From positions 1-44,122 of the forward strand of contig CAZLMG010000036.1 in NCBI GenBank assembly GCA_964560765.1: a stretch of 44,122 bases of DNA. Direction: 5' to 3'. The notes under the pieces were generated by a model. That model was not told the DNA's origin. It did not search any database and worked only from the letters and a program-made list of their open reading frames with translations. A program made the position numbers and the translations under genes. This document shows positions 1 through 7,833 of the stretch, in pieces; positions within the stretch are counted from its first letter, which is position 1; each line of letters begins with the position of its first letter. The stretch is from CAZLMG01 sp964560765. GTDB lineage: Bacteria; Bdellovibrionota_B; Oligoflexia; Oligoflexales; CAZLMG01.

Positions 1-1165
1 GTACGAGAAAATTGACGCGTTCCTCGTAGTCTCTGACGGCGTTCGAATAGGCCGTAGTCAGACTTCGGGCCGGGGGGCCGTACTTGGAGCCAAACTGGTA
101 ATGCATTTGCTCGGCATTTTGGCGGCATAGGAAAACAACGACATCTGCTAATGCCAGACATTCTTCGCAATTTGCATCATAGTTCGGTTCATCTGGCAGG
201 TTTGGACTTTGAACCAGATCGCCCGAGCTCGTTGTGTCGCCCGAGCTCGTTGTGTCGCCCGAGCTCGTTGTGCCGCCCGAGCTCGTTGTGCCGCCCGAGC
301 TCGTTGTGTCGCCCGAGCTCGTTGTGTCGCCCGAGCTCGTTGTGTCGCCCGAGCTGGTCGTACCGCCCGAGCTGGTCGTACCGCCCGAGCTACTGCTACC
401 TTGGTGGTTATCGCAGGGGCGTTGTGGACTGCAAAGGGGAGGCAAATTATCCAGATAGTCTGGGCAATTGCCTCCAATTATGTCCTCTTTAGTGCAGCCA
501 TTTGGCTGCGTTTGATCAGGACACTGGCTTGCTTTTCTGCAAGCCCAACAAGCCGGCATTTCTGCAGTACAGCAATTTGGGCGTGAGTCACTTCCTTCGA
601 TCAATGCGTAGCCATTGATTACGTCATCGTACCATTCCCCATCCCCTTGGCGGCATTGTCCCGACTTGTCGGACGATTCGCCCGTTGATGGCCACGGATC
701 TTTGGCCCAGCCTTCGTCGATATTTGGGGTGCCACTTGCGAGTCCCGCCGCGGCAGTAAAAGCACCACTGTCAAATACAACAGGTGTTGTTGCCGCACTG
801 AACGCATAGTTGCTTTGCGTGAGGCTGAAGGAGTTGCCAGTCGTCGCGGGCAGCACATCAAAAGTGTAACTTCCATCTTTGAGTTTGAGCAATAGTTTGA
901 AGGCTTGCGAGCCATTGTGACTCACCATTCGTCCGTTCAGCGGCACCAAGTTGTGATCCTCCGGCATGATAATCTGCTCGACGGTGGCGCCCGCAGTATT
1001 GCTCTTTCCCGCTCCTCCAGAGGTCAGCACACTCGTCTGTGCGCGTGACTCGGGAGCCGCCTTTTCCGAGCAGCTGATCGGGAGCGCAGCACCTGTTGCT
1101 GCCATTACCATCACGAAGCAACGAATCCACAGTTGGCTCGGGCTGATAGTCGATGGCTTCTGCAT
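1..1165 (-). CDS. Cys-rich secreted protein with SSG[D/G]TT repeats (C-terminus beyond window)
   Basis: The minus-strand frame is open from the ATG at 1165 to the window edge (388 codons), so the C-terminus is missing. A strong GGAGG ribosome site lies 5 bases before the ATG. The N-terminus has a hydrophobic stretch ending in LPISC, which suggests an exported protein and perhaps a lipoprotein, although the lipobox is imperfect. Three parts follow. The first is an N-terminal domain with few cysteines. The second is a cluster of about ten Cys (motifs such as NCCTAEMPACWAC and CSPQRPC). The third is a low-complexity linker of about ten six-residue units, SSGGTT or SSGDTT, followed by another Cys group (NCEECLALAD). 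The linker resembles Ser/Thr/Gly spacers of surface proteins. I do not recognise the family. Disulfide bonding and an extracytoplasmic location are inferred. Confidence 0.72.
   Translation of the reverse strand, partial: MQKPSTISPSQLWIRCFVMVMAATGAALPISCSEKAAPESRAQTSVLTSGGAGKSNTAGATVEQIIMPEDHNLVPLNGRMVSHNGSQAFKLLLKLKDGSYTFDVLPATTGNSFSLTQSNYAFSAATTPVVFDSGAFTAAAGLASGTPNIDEGWAKDPWPSTGESSDKSGQCRQGDGEWYDDVINGYALIEGSDSRPNCCTAEMPACWACRKASQCPDQTQPNGCTKEDIIGGNCPDYLDNLPPLCSPQRPCDNHQGSSSSGGTTSSGGTTSSGDTTSSGDTTSSGDTTSSGGTTSSGGTTSSGDTTSSGDTTSSGDLVQSPNLPDEPNYDANCEECLALADVVVFLCRQNAEQMHYQFGSKYGPPARSLTTAYSNAVRDYEERVNFLV
222..401. repeat. 18-bp tandem repeat inside the Cys-rich protein gene
   Basis: Nine full copies and one divergent copy of an 18-bp unit (cccgagctcgttgtgtcg and variants) lie head to tail. 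Variants fall in blocks: tgtcg, tgccg, then ctggtcgtaccg. The unit is a multiple of 3 and encodes SSG[D/G]TT on the minus strand, so gain or loss of units keeps the frame. There are no spacers between copies. Confidence 0.9.
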
Positions 1166-1463
1166 GGGAACCTCCATTAGGAAAGTACCGAGTTCGTGCG
1201 CGCCGAAAGTCGCCAAGTCCTATCGACGCAATTTGAAGAAAACTGGATGTCGGGTGCATTTGCTTAAGCAAGCAATTCAGGTGCCGGCCGCGCCAGGAGA
1301 ACCCTGCCAGGTAAATCGCTGTGATTTCGCGCGAGTCCGAATGAGCCGGCAGCGAAGATGCCGCTATCGCTGGCGAGATGAAGCTAAATTCAGTCGAGAT
1401 TACGCGATGTTGCAGAATAAAACGCCGCTGCAAACCGTACCTGACCGCAGGCACTTCCCATAA
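1166..1463. other. Intergenic region with no recognised gene
   Basis: These 298 bases separate two minus-strand genes. Open frames here lack both a plausible start site and a recognisable protein. The region should hold the promoter of the Cys-rich protein gene, but I see no clear -35/-10 pair. No obvious hairpin with a T-run follows the permease remnant. Confidence 0.4.
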
Positions 1464-2315
1464 CTATCTGACATCACTGCTGAAACTTGACACAACGCGG
1501 CAACTTGCCAATGCTTTGGCCTGGGTTCGAAACTTCCCGTCCGTCGGCCGATTGGTCGCTTGCAGCGGCGTTTTCACAACCTTTTTGAGCATAACTAGCG
1601 ATGGCAAAGACAGCGCCGTCACCGACATCATGAAAGCCAGAGCGGTTCCCAGCCCCACACCTTTGTTCACAAGCGCTTCGGCAACAGGCAAAGTCCCAAA
1701 GATGTCGGCATACATGGGAATCCCGACTAGAGACGCTACGAAAACGGACCACCAGTTATTTTTGCCGAGTAGCGCCGTGATGATGCTCTCGGGGATCCAG
1801 TTGTGGATCAAAGCGCCGATTCCAACGCCGATGAGAACATACAGCCACACCCGTCTCACGACATCCTTGACCTGGCCCCAAGCATAGGTTGCACGTTCCG
1901 ACTTTGTTAACTGCCCTTGTTCAAAGTTCTGCATTTTATGTTTGGTGACAAAACCCTCGATGTACCTTTCCATTTTCAACTTACCGATAAGCACTCCACC
2001 GAGAACCGCAAGCAGCAATCCTGCGAGGACGTAGGCTACCGCAATCGGCCAGTTGAATATACTAGCCAGCAGAATCACCGACGCCAGATCTACGAGTGGG
2101 GAAGAAATCAGAAACGAAAATGTGACGCCAACCGCCAGTCCATCCGGAGAAGATGAGAGTTGAGCCACTGCAAGAAATCCATTCATCCACTCCGGTGGTC
2201 GCTCGACAGCACCACCCACCAAATCCAGCCACGTGCAAGATCTTACGCCACACAAGGGCGCGTGACGAGTCCGATCGCTGCCGCATCGCTCGATTATGGA
2301 GGTTCTGGCGTCCAA
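1464..2315 (-). pseudogene. ArsP/YraQ-type permease remnant (DUF318 family), both ends degraded
   Basis: The middle of the frame matches the permease family that includes ArsP (organoarsenical efflux) and YraQ. It contains VGVTFSFLISSPLVD, a GxLKMERYIE linker, and the later membrane helices with GIPMYADIFGTLPVAEAL and MSVTALSLPSLVMLKKVV. The N-terminal half expected in this family, including a first Cys-containing GAVTPFCSCS-like motif, is absent. The first about 55 residues are a non-homologous reading through the 49-bp repeat. A CSGSTLIFSGW segment in a second frame hints at a frameshift near 2130-2160. The last helix is also missing: after KTPL the frame runs into about 30 unrelated residues. 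This is either a decayed gene or one damaged by assembly errors next to the gap. A link to arsenic would fit arsR-acr3 4 kb away, but the substrate is unknown. Confidence 0.6.
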
Positions 2316-2560
2316 CTCGCAGCACCTGGCAATATCTGTGGTGGTTCAAGCCTCTGGCGTCCAACTCGCAGCACCTGGCAATATCTGTGGTGGTTCAAGC
2401 CTCTGGCNNNNNNNNNNNNNNNNNNNNNNNNNNNNNNNNNNNNNNNNNNNNNNNNNNNNNNNNNNNNNNNNNNNNNNNNNNNNNNNNNNNNNNNNNNNNN
2501 NNNNNNNTGGCGTCCAACTCGCAGCACCTGGCAATATCTGTGGTGGTTCAAGCCTCTGGC
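2310..2560. repeat. 49-bp tandem repeat interrupted by the scaffold gap
   Basis: Identical 49-bp units occupy 2310-2358, 2359-2407 and, after the gap, 2512-2560. The unit begins gtccaactcgcagcacctgg. Three visible copies are exact. The period is not a multiple of 3, so it is not built to encode a repeat peptide. The right-hand copy contains the stop codon of the next lipoprotein gene, and the left copy runs into the permease remnant. The true number of copies is hidden by the gap. Confidence 0.9.
2408..2507. other. Assembly gap of 100 N
   Basis: Exactly 100 unknown bases lie inside the 49-bp repeat. A round 100 is the customary placeholder for a scaffold gap of unknown size, so distances across it should not be trusted. 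Confidence 0.97.
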
Positions 2561-3687
2561 GTAGATTGCGCGTCCGGAAGGTCGATACCTACCGAAGGGG
2601 CATCAGGGACCGGCATCGGCGTCGCTGCAACACTGGGAGCTGCAGATTGATATTCCCCGCCACTCTCTGATTCGCGTCGAAGGCCGCTATGCGCACCTGA
2701 CCCACCGCCGTTAGCGTGGCTACTTCCCGTGCTTCCGTGGCCATCACCATTTGCGCTGCCATGACCTCCAACGTTCGGCCCGCTGCCGGGCCCATGTTGG
2801 CCACCAGCGGTACCTGGAAGACAGGCAGCCCTGTCAGCGCTAGCCTGCAGGAAAAATACCGCTGGGTTAAAATGGCCGGAGTCGCCCGGACCGCAAGCAG
2901 GTGGCTGTGGTCCGGTTTGCTGGCCGCCACCCGGTCCGCCCGGTCCGCCTGTGCCGCTGCAATCGGCAATTCTTTCCAAATGAAATACGGCTCCTAACCC
3001 GGGGTCGCCGCTACCTGCTCCACAGATTCCGGGAAAGTTTATGACTCCGGATTCTCGTGGAGGAGTTGTTGGGTAACCAACCCCACGGCAACACAATGCT
3101 CTAGGAACCAGACCGTTACATGGCTCAGGTTGCTGCACGAGGCTAAGCGCCGAGGAATCCGCACTAAACAAATTGATTTCCCAGACGGCTTCCTGCGCCA
3201 CATTTTGCTGCGCGGCCAGTGGCATGTAGACGTCGAAGAACTGCGCAGAGGGAATCGCTTTCACCCCTTGCACGAGGTTGAGCTGCGACAAGCCAAACTC
3301 TGGCATTTCACTCACACCTAAATCCCGCTGATCAACAAAGGGATAGGTCAATACAAACTGGGCCACATGGTTCTGAATCTCAAACATGAGCGGATAGAGC
3401 ATGCCTTCATGTTCCATGCCCATGTACCCGGCGGTGTTGATGGTCAGCTGAAAGCCATCTGGCAAGATCAGGTTCTGCAGTTCATACTGTTCCTGAAGAG
3501 TGGCGCCTGTCCATTGATCTGATTGCCCGACAGGCACGCCCGCAGCTTTGCCTTCCTGCGCTTCTCGCCGCAGCTCGGCATCTTGGGCCACAGGCGACGC
3601 GATTCCGCAGCTCATGGCCGAAAGCGCCAGGGCGCTTATCACCAAAAACTTTCGCATATCGAAAACACTTACGCCTTGCTGCGTCAT
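2548..3687 (-). CDS. Putative lipoprotein with Gly/His/Ser-rich C-terminal region
   Basis: The frame is open further upstream, but the ATG at 3687 has a good GGGAGG site 6 bases before it, so 379 aa is preferred. An ATG at 3657 (MRKFLVIS) would give a tidier signal peptide but has no ribosome site. The leader ends in LSAMSC, an approximate lipobox. Residues about 60-230 are a non-repetitive domain. After a Cys-containing stretch (CNGLVPRALCC), the last third is low complexity: Gly/Pro-rich (GGPGGPGGGQQ) and then Gly/His/Ser-rich (GGHGSANGDGHGSTGSSH). Such stretches can bind metal or act as flexible surface linkers; either is a guess. The stop codon lies inside the 49-bp repeat next to the assembly gap, so the true C-terminus may differ. 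No family is recognised. Confidence 0.7.
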   Translation of the reverse strand: MTQQGVSVFDMRKFLVISALALSAMSCGIASPVAQDAELRREAQEGKAAGVPVGQSDQWTGATLQEQYELQNLILPDGFQLTINTAGYMGMEHEGMLYPLMFEIQNHVAQFVLTYPFVDQRDLGVSEMPEFGLSQLNLVQGVKAIPSAQFFDVYMPLAAQQNVAQEAVWEINLFSADSSALSLVQQPEPCNGLVPRALCCRGVGYPTTPPRESGVINFPGICGAGSGDPGLGAVFHLERIADCSGTGGPGGPGGGQQTGPQPPACGPGDSGHFNPAVFFLQASADRAACLPGTAGGQHGPGSGPNVGGHGSANGDGHGSTGSSHANGGGSGAHSGLRRESESGGEYQSAAPSVAATPMPVPDAPSVGIDLPDAQSTPEA

Positions 3688-4194
3688 GCTCGCCTCCCTC
3701 ATTCGTTTGCGGAATGCGAGATAGGCTGCAAGGACAGGGCCAAGCTGCGGGCTCGGTGCGGGCCGAAGCACATTCCAATAATTACGGAATGTTACGGGAT
3801 AACTACGGTAGGTGCGCGCTCGCGCCATGAGTAGTGCACCACACCAGAAACATGACCCAACCCGTCATACATAAAGGCTTAATCAGCAACTTCGGTCTCA
3901 GAATTGGCACTCGCCGTATAAAGGTGCCACAACCACCCGCAACTTATGGAACAAAATTCCACAATCTCGGGGGCATGCCTCATCCTCGATCATCGCCAGC
4001 GCAAATTTACTCGTATGAAACCTCAGCGAAGCAACAAGAATGATGGCCCTTCTTCCATGGGAGCGGCGCGCAGGTCAGGCAGCAAGGTGCCGACCCATAC
4101 CACTGTCGCAATATATCAATAATACAGGGGAAATGGTACCCTAACCGGGAACTTTCGACATCATCGATCGTTATTCCATGAATTGGGGGGAACC
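3688..4194. promoter_or_regulatory. Divergent intergenic region, promoters expected
   Basis: This 507-bp region separates a minus-strand lipoprotein gene from a plus-strand exported-protein gene, so it should hold both promoters. An interrupted palindrome CATTCC-N9-GGAATG lies at 3771-3791, about 85 bases upstream of the lipoprotein start. An AT-rich stretch (4108-4126, aatatatcaataat) may be the -10 area of the plus-strand gene. No convincing -35 box pairs with it, and no gene is seen. Confidence 0.3.
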
Positions 4195-4845
4195 ATGAAG
4201 TTTTTCGGCACGATTTCCGTAGTTGCGCTTTTCTGTTCAACGCTCGCCTTCGCCGAGCGAAATCCAGTGGGTGAGCACGCCTACTATAAACTGGATCGTA
4301 ACGCCAATCGAACAAGCAACATGTTTACCAAGGGTGAGATGGATGCCGACGTCACGCACGAGTTCATGACCGAAGAAGGCAAAAAGAATTTCCAGGTGAA
4401 ACTCGAATATCAACTGACCATCCGCTTGATGGGTAACCAGACAGGCACGGAGCTGATCGACGTTCCAGCTGAGTATTTTACCGAAGAGTTTTTGCAGGAA
4501 CTGCGCGTTACCGGTTTCTACGAAACGCCAGACTTTAAGGTCAAGCATCAGGGTTTCGCCGATGCCGTGAATATGGACGGCCGACGTTATCCTGGCTGCG
4601 ACAAGCTTTTGTTCTATGACATCAAATCGGCGTTTGCAGACAGCCTGCGGGCCCTGTTGAAGCGAGGGGCTCAATCCGAGTACTTAAATCGCGGCGAGCC
4701 GGCGCCAACTGCTGGAGAGATTGAAGATATGCGCATCTTGGCACATGTCTATTTTGGGCAACCCGTGTTGGGTGCCGTGAAGCTGGACATTGCCGGAAAG
4801 TACAACAATATGAACTTCAAGGTTGGCACCGACTACCTGCCATAG
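4195..4845 (+). CDS. Exported protein of unknown function, 216 aa
   Basis: The ATG at 4195 follows a run of six G (GGGGGG, 4 bases away), which can serve as a ribosome site. A TTG start 12 bases upstream is possible but less likely. The N-terminus MKFFGTISVVALFCSTLAFA is a classical signal peptide with an AFA cleavage site. The mature part is about 196 aa, soluble and mixed charge, with a single Cys (GCDKLLFY) and no transmembrane segment. A periplasmic location is inferred. I do not recognise a family or motif. It stands alone, with 350 bases to the next gene. Confidence 0.7.
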   Translation: MKFFGTISVVALFCSTLAFAERNPVGEHAYYKLDRNANRTSNMFTKGEMDADVTHEFMTEEGKKNFQVKLEYQLTIRLMGNQTGTELIDVPAEYFTEEFLQELRVTGFYETPDFKVKHQGFADAVNMDGRRYPGCDKLLFYDIKSAFADSLRALLKRGAQSEYLNRGEPAPTAGEIEDMRILAHVYFGQPVLGAVKLDIAGKYNNMNFKVGTDYLP

Positions 4846-5171
4846 TCACGATCATATGGCGTCTATTCTGAGCCGCCTCGGGGCGCGATCAGCGCCCCCC
4901 TCGCAACCTCTCGCAACCCTTCAAAACCATTCGCCGCTAACGGAATTTCTACAGGCGCGGCGCGACTTCCTGCGTCCGCAACAGCCTTGACGTGCTAACA
5001 GATTCGGCAAGTTGCATTGGGTTTCAGCGCGAACTGCCGACTCGGTAGGCGCCAGCGCCCTGCGGCATTCTTATGTCTAAGCGTCCTTGATTTCAGCAGG
5101 AATCATGAAGTCGACGACCCACACCCAATTTGCAAGGCCTCACCAAGCACCCCATCGAGAAAGGACACGCC
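4846..5171. other. Intergenic region with a 7-bp GC hairpin
   Basis: The 326-bp gap contains a perfect 7-bp stem, ggggcgc/gcgcccc with a 5-base loop, at 4880-4898. It lies 35 bases after the upstream stop, where a terminator would be expected. No T-run follows, so Rho-independent termination is doubtful. The rest shows no gene; the promoter of the following gene presumably lies near its end. Confidence 0.4.
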
Positions 5172-6275
5172 ATGCTAAATTTTCCTGCTGGCATCATGCA
5201 CGGACGGCGGTTGCGGATACTCGCCGTAAGTTTGCTCGTCTGGTCGCAGTTTGCGCAGCCGGTGACTTATGCGGGCTCGCCCTGGCAGATCATTTGCGAC
5301 GGCTTGGGGGCTCTGCGCCAGGTTCATCCGCGACGTTATGTACGCCGGCTGCAGAGCATGCCAACGCCACAGGTGTCCGCACCTTTGAGTTCGGCAGAGC
5401 AAGCATCTCTGTATGCGCGAGCTATGGCGGATATGGAGCGAGCTGCTGCGGCAAAAGATGGGTTAGCCATGGGCAGTTTGCCGCATATCGCCGAGCATCA
5501 GTGGCTCTCGCAGGAATTTAGGGATGATATTATCCGCCTAGGCATCGACCCAGAATACTACCGAACATTGGCAACCGTGCACGATATGGGAAAGTTCCTG
5601 CCCGATCCATCCGTCTTGCAGCTCGCCGACATGTGGCAGAATTCGGGACGAGGGAATAGCTTTCTAACCGGACGGATCGCTTGGCACGATCAAAGTACGG
5701 AACGCTATCTGCTGCGAACGGGTGAAAGCCTAGGGCTGAGCCGACATGGCACCGATGGTCTTATCGCAGACATTTTTGGCCACAATGATGGCTCGGCGCT
5801 CCCGGACGTCTTCTGGAACCGCGTTGCTTGGCCAAGAGATAGGATGGGACCCTATGGCTTACCAAAGCGCGTGGAGGGAGATGTGCTAACGTTTTTTGAC
5901 CGCTATGGCCAAGGGAATGCCGTGGGCGCTGAAAAGATTGGCCGTCAATTGTCGATGAATCAACCATTTTGTTCGGCGACCGTGACCGAGGCCTACATCA
6001 ATAACCCGACGAATACGATGCGACAACTGGCGGTCATTGCCGATCGCATTTCCGAGCGCGGGACGGTGCGCGTCGGTTCTTCGGTAAACTTTCAAGACTT
6101 TGATGCCTATCAAGCTGCGGTGAAAGCACAACAGGACACCATCAGCGCTGCCAGTCGAGTCACCTGGGAGGGAGGGACTGCCCGTGTGGTCGGCGCCGAT
6201 GGCGTCGTTCATCAGGCGGATGACTGGACGCAGTTTTTTTCGCCAGACTTTCAGCAAAGCATGTGGTCGCGCTAG
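5172..6275 (+). CDS. Exported HD-domain-like protein
   Basis: The ATG at 5172 has an AAGGA site 7 bases away and gives 367 aa. An ATG at 5196 would shorten the leader. The N-terminus (RRLRILAVSLLVWSQFA) is basic then hydrophobic, and is a likely signal peptide or membrane anchor. The core has the His/Asp spacing of HD-type metal-dependent phosphohydrolases: H109 (IAEHQW), the H137-D138 pair in TVHDMGK, H172-D173 (IAWHDQS) and H204 (FGHNDG). HD enzymes usually hydrolyse nucleotides or cyclic dinucleotides in the cytoplasm, so an exported version is unusual. The substrate is unknown. Alternatively, the fold may be present without activity. The gene is monocistronic as far as seen; arsR starts 126 bases later behind its own promoter. 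Confidence 0.65.
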   Translation: MLNFPAGIMHGRRLRILAVSLLVWSQFAQPVTYAGSPWQIICDGLGALRQVHPRRYVRRLQSMPTPQVSAPLSSAEQASLYARAMADMERAAAAKDGLAMGSLPHIAEHQWLSQEFRDDIIRLGIDPEYYRTLATVHDMGKFLPDPSVLQLADMWQNSGRGNSFLTGRIAWHDQSTERYLLRTGESLGLSRHGTDGLIADIFGHNDGSALPDVFWNRVAWPRDRMGPYGLPKRVEGDVLTFFDRYGQGNAVGAEKIGRQLSMNQPFCSATVTEAYINNPTNTMRQLAVIADRISERGTVRVGSSVNFQDFDAYQAAVKAQQDTISAASRVTWEGGTARVVGADGVVHQADDWTQFFSPDFQQSMWSR

Positions 6276-6340
6276 TATTTAGGCTTGTCAGATATTCCTA
6301 CCAAACCGCCGGCTCCTTGGGGCACTGATACGACTGCCGC

Positions 6341-6368
6341 TTGACATTATTTCGGGATTCGATGAAAT
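6341..6368 (+). promoter_or_regulatory. Sigma-70-like promoter of arsR-acr3
   Basis: A perfect TTGACA -35 box at 6341-6346 is followed after 16 bases by TGAAAT at 6363-6368 as a 4/6 match to the -10 box. Both elements sit in the left arm of the long palindrome, as expected if a repressor competes with RNA polymerase. Confidence 0.5.
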
Positions 6369-6404
6369 AGTCTGAAAGCTATTTCGTCGAATCCCGAAAT
6401 AATG
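6343..6404. promoter_or_regulatory. 27-bp inverted repeat, probable ArsR operator
   Basis: Two 27-base arms (6343-6369 and the arm starting at 6378) are reverse complements with one mismatch, around an 8-base centre. The arms read acattatttcgggattcg... and its complement. The palindrome covers the promoter and reaches the first codon of arsR. ArsR-type repressors bind dyad sequences overlapping their own promoter, so autoregulation is a natural reading. In RNA it would also fold into a strong hairpin in the leader. Confidence 0.6.
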
Positions 6405-6791
6405 TTGTTCGTATTTATGAGGACTCTCTTGGGAACTCTGAAGTTTGTGCCGGCGAGCGGTCGTACAAGAGCGAAGAAAAATCAGGCCCACTTGGCTGAT
6501 TTCTGTAAAGCGCTCGCCCACCCCGTCCGAGTTGAAATCCTCAAGATCCTCATCGACAAGGGCGAATGCATCTCGGGAGATCTGGCGGATAGTTTTGATA
6601 AAGCCCACTCGACGATATCCGAGCACTTAAAGATTTTGAAGGACGCAAATCTGGTTCTGGGAACCATTGACGGACCGAAACGGTGCTACTGCGTCAATCC
6701 TGAAGCCCTCAGGCGGATGAAGCAGCTCATCAACCTCCTCATTTTTGATCCGCAATGCTGTAAGCCTTCAACTCAGTCAAAGGATAAGTAG
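6402..6791 (+). CDS. arsR: ArsR/SmtB-family metalloid-responsive repressor
   Basis: The 129-aa product is a winged-helix protein. FCKALAHPVRVEILKIL is the typical ArsR opening, and AHSTISEHLKILKDANLV is the recognition helix. Family members repress their own operon and leave DNA when As(III) or a metal binds. Candidate metalloid ligands are Cys56 (GECISGDL, in the area of the classical ELCVCDLC site), Cys95 and Cys97 (RCYC), and a C-terminal vicinal pair Cys119-Cys120. The mix recalls ArsR variants with C-terminal cysteine sites rather than the E. coli R773 type. The start is uncertain: the ATG at 6402 lies at the edge of the operator without a ribosome site, and ATG 6417 or GTG 6447 are alternatives. 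acr3 begins 1 base after its stop. Confidence 0.88.
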   Translation: MLFVFMRTLLGTLKFVPASGRTRAKKNQAHLADFCKALAHPVRVEILKILIDKGECISGDLADSFDKAHSTISEHLKILKDANLVLGTIDGPKRCYCVNPEALRRMKQLINLLIFDPQCCKPSTQSKDK

Positions 6792-6792
6792 G

Positions 6793-7833
6793 ATGGGTAT
6801 TTTTGAGCGTTATCTCAGCATCTGGATCGCCCTGGCCATCGTCGCCGGAGTGGCCATCGGATCTGTAGCGCCTGCCATCGTCGCCATCATTAGCCGCTTG
6901 GAATACGCCAATGTTAATTTGGTCGTCGCGGTTCTGATTTGGATCATGATTTACCCCATGATGATCCAGGTAGACTTTGCTTCCATTAAGGATGTCGGCA
7001 GAAAGCCAAAGGGCTTGGCGATTACTCTGGTGACAAATTGGCTTATTAAGCCATTCACCATGGCGGCGCTGGGAATGCTGTTCTTTAACTACCTCTTCGC
7101 GGACCTGGTGAGTCTAGAATCAGCCAAAGAATACATTGCCGGCATGATTCTCTTGGGCGTCGCCCCTTGCACGGCCATGGTGTTTGTCTGGAGTCACTTA
7201 ACCAAAGGCGATCCCAATTATACGCTCGTACAAGTCTCCATCAATGACCTGATCATGGTCGTGGCATTTGCTCCCATCGCCGGCTTCTTGCTAGGAATCA
7301 ATAACATTGCGGTGCCCTGGGAAACCCTCTTCCTTTCCGTTTTACTGTATGTAGTTGTGCCGCTCGTTGCTGGATACCTGACGCGGCGGCAGCTTGCAGG
7401 CAACAGGGGAGATCACGCACTGGAGAGATTTGTGGCTTGGCTGAAGCCGGCGTCCATTGCTGGACTGCTATCTACGGTCGTTTTACTCTTTGCGTTCCAG
7501 GCAGAGACCCTCATCGCCAAGCCAATGGTCGTCGTACTCATCGCAGTTCCATTGTTAATCCAAAGCTACGGCATTTTCGCATTTGCTTACATCTGGGCCT
7601 ATAAGTGGCGAATACCGCACGATATCGCTGCTCCGGCCGCCATGATCGGGACTTCGAACTTTTTTGAACTAGCCGTTGCAGTTGCGATCGGAATGTTTGG
7701 CCTCGACTCCGGCGCATCCTTGGCGACGGTGGTTGGCGTCCTGATCGAGGTTCCAGTCATGCTTTCTTTAGTCAACTTTGCCAACCGAACGCGATCATCG
7801 TTTGACGTCAGAGCTGCCGCCGTCCGCTCGTGA
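6793..7833 (+). CDS. acr3: Arsenite efflux permease, ACR3 family
   Basis: The 346-aa protein has about ten membrane helices and the ACR3 hallmarks: GVAPCTAMVFVWSHL with the conserved Cys126, VSINDLIM in the next helix, and GVLIEVPVM with the conserved Glu319. ACR3 carriers expel As(III), probably as arsenite anion, using the proton gradient. The ATG at 6793 is chosen because it lies 1 base after the arsR stop and matches family N-termini. An in-frame upstream start inside arsR would add 16 unrelated residues. Co-transcription with arsR from the palindromic promoter makes efflux arsenic-inducible by inference. The arsenate reductase that would feed it is encoded about 14 kb downstream rather than here. 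Confidence 0.93.
   Translation: MGIFERYLSIWIALAIVAGVAIGSVAPAIVAIISRLEYANVNLVVAVLIWIMIYPMMIQVDFASIKDVGRKPKGLAITLVTNWLIKPFTMAALGMLFFNYLFADLVSLESAKEYIAGMILLGVAPCTAMVFVWSHLTKGDPNYTLVQVSINDLIMVVAFAPIAGFLLGINNIAVPWETLFLSVLLYVVVPLVAGYLTRRQLAGNRGDHALERFVAWLKPASIAGLLSTVVLLFAFQAETLIAKPMVVVLIAVPLLIQSYGIFAFAYIWAYKWRIPHDIAAPAAMIGTSNFFELAVAVAIGMFGLDSGASLATVVGVLIEVPVMLSLVNFANRTRSSFDVRAAAVRS

Noticed and set aside
222..401. CRISPR array
   Set aside because: Units are directly adjacent without spacers and encode a peptide repeat.
151..586. Long open frames on both strands across the 18-bp repeat
   Set aside because: A period divisible by 3 opens all frames. Only the minus frame from ATG 1165 has a ribosome site, a leader and non-repeat coding sequence on both sides.
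2310..2560. CRISPR array or IS end at the 49-bp repeat
   Set aside because: Units are contiguous with no unique spacers, no inverted terminal repeats and no cas or transposase gene.
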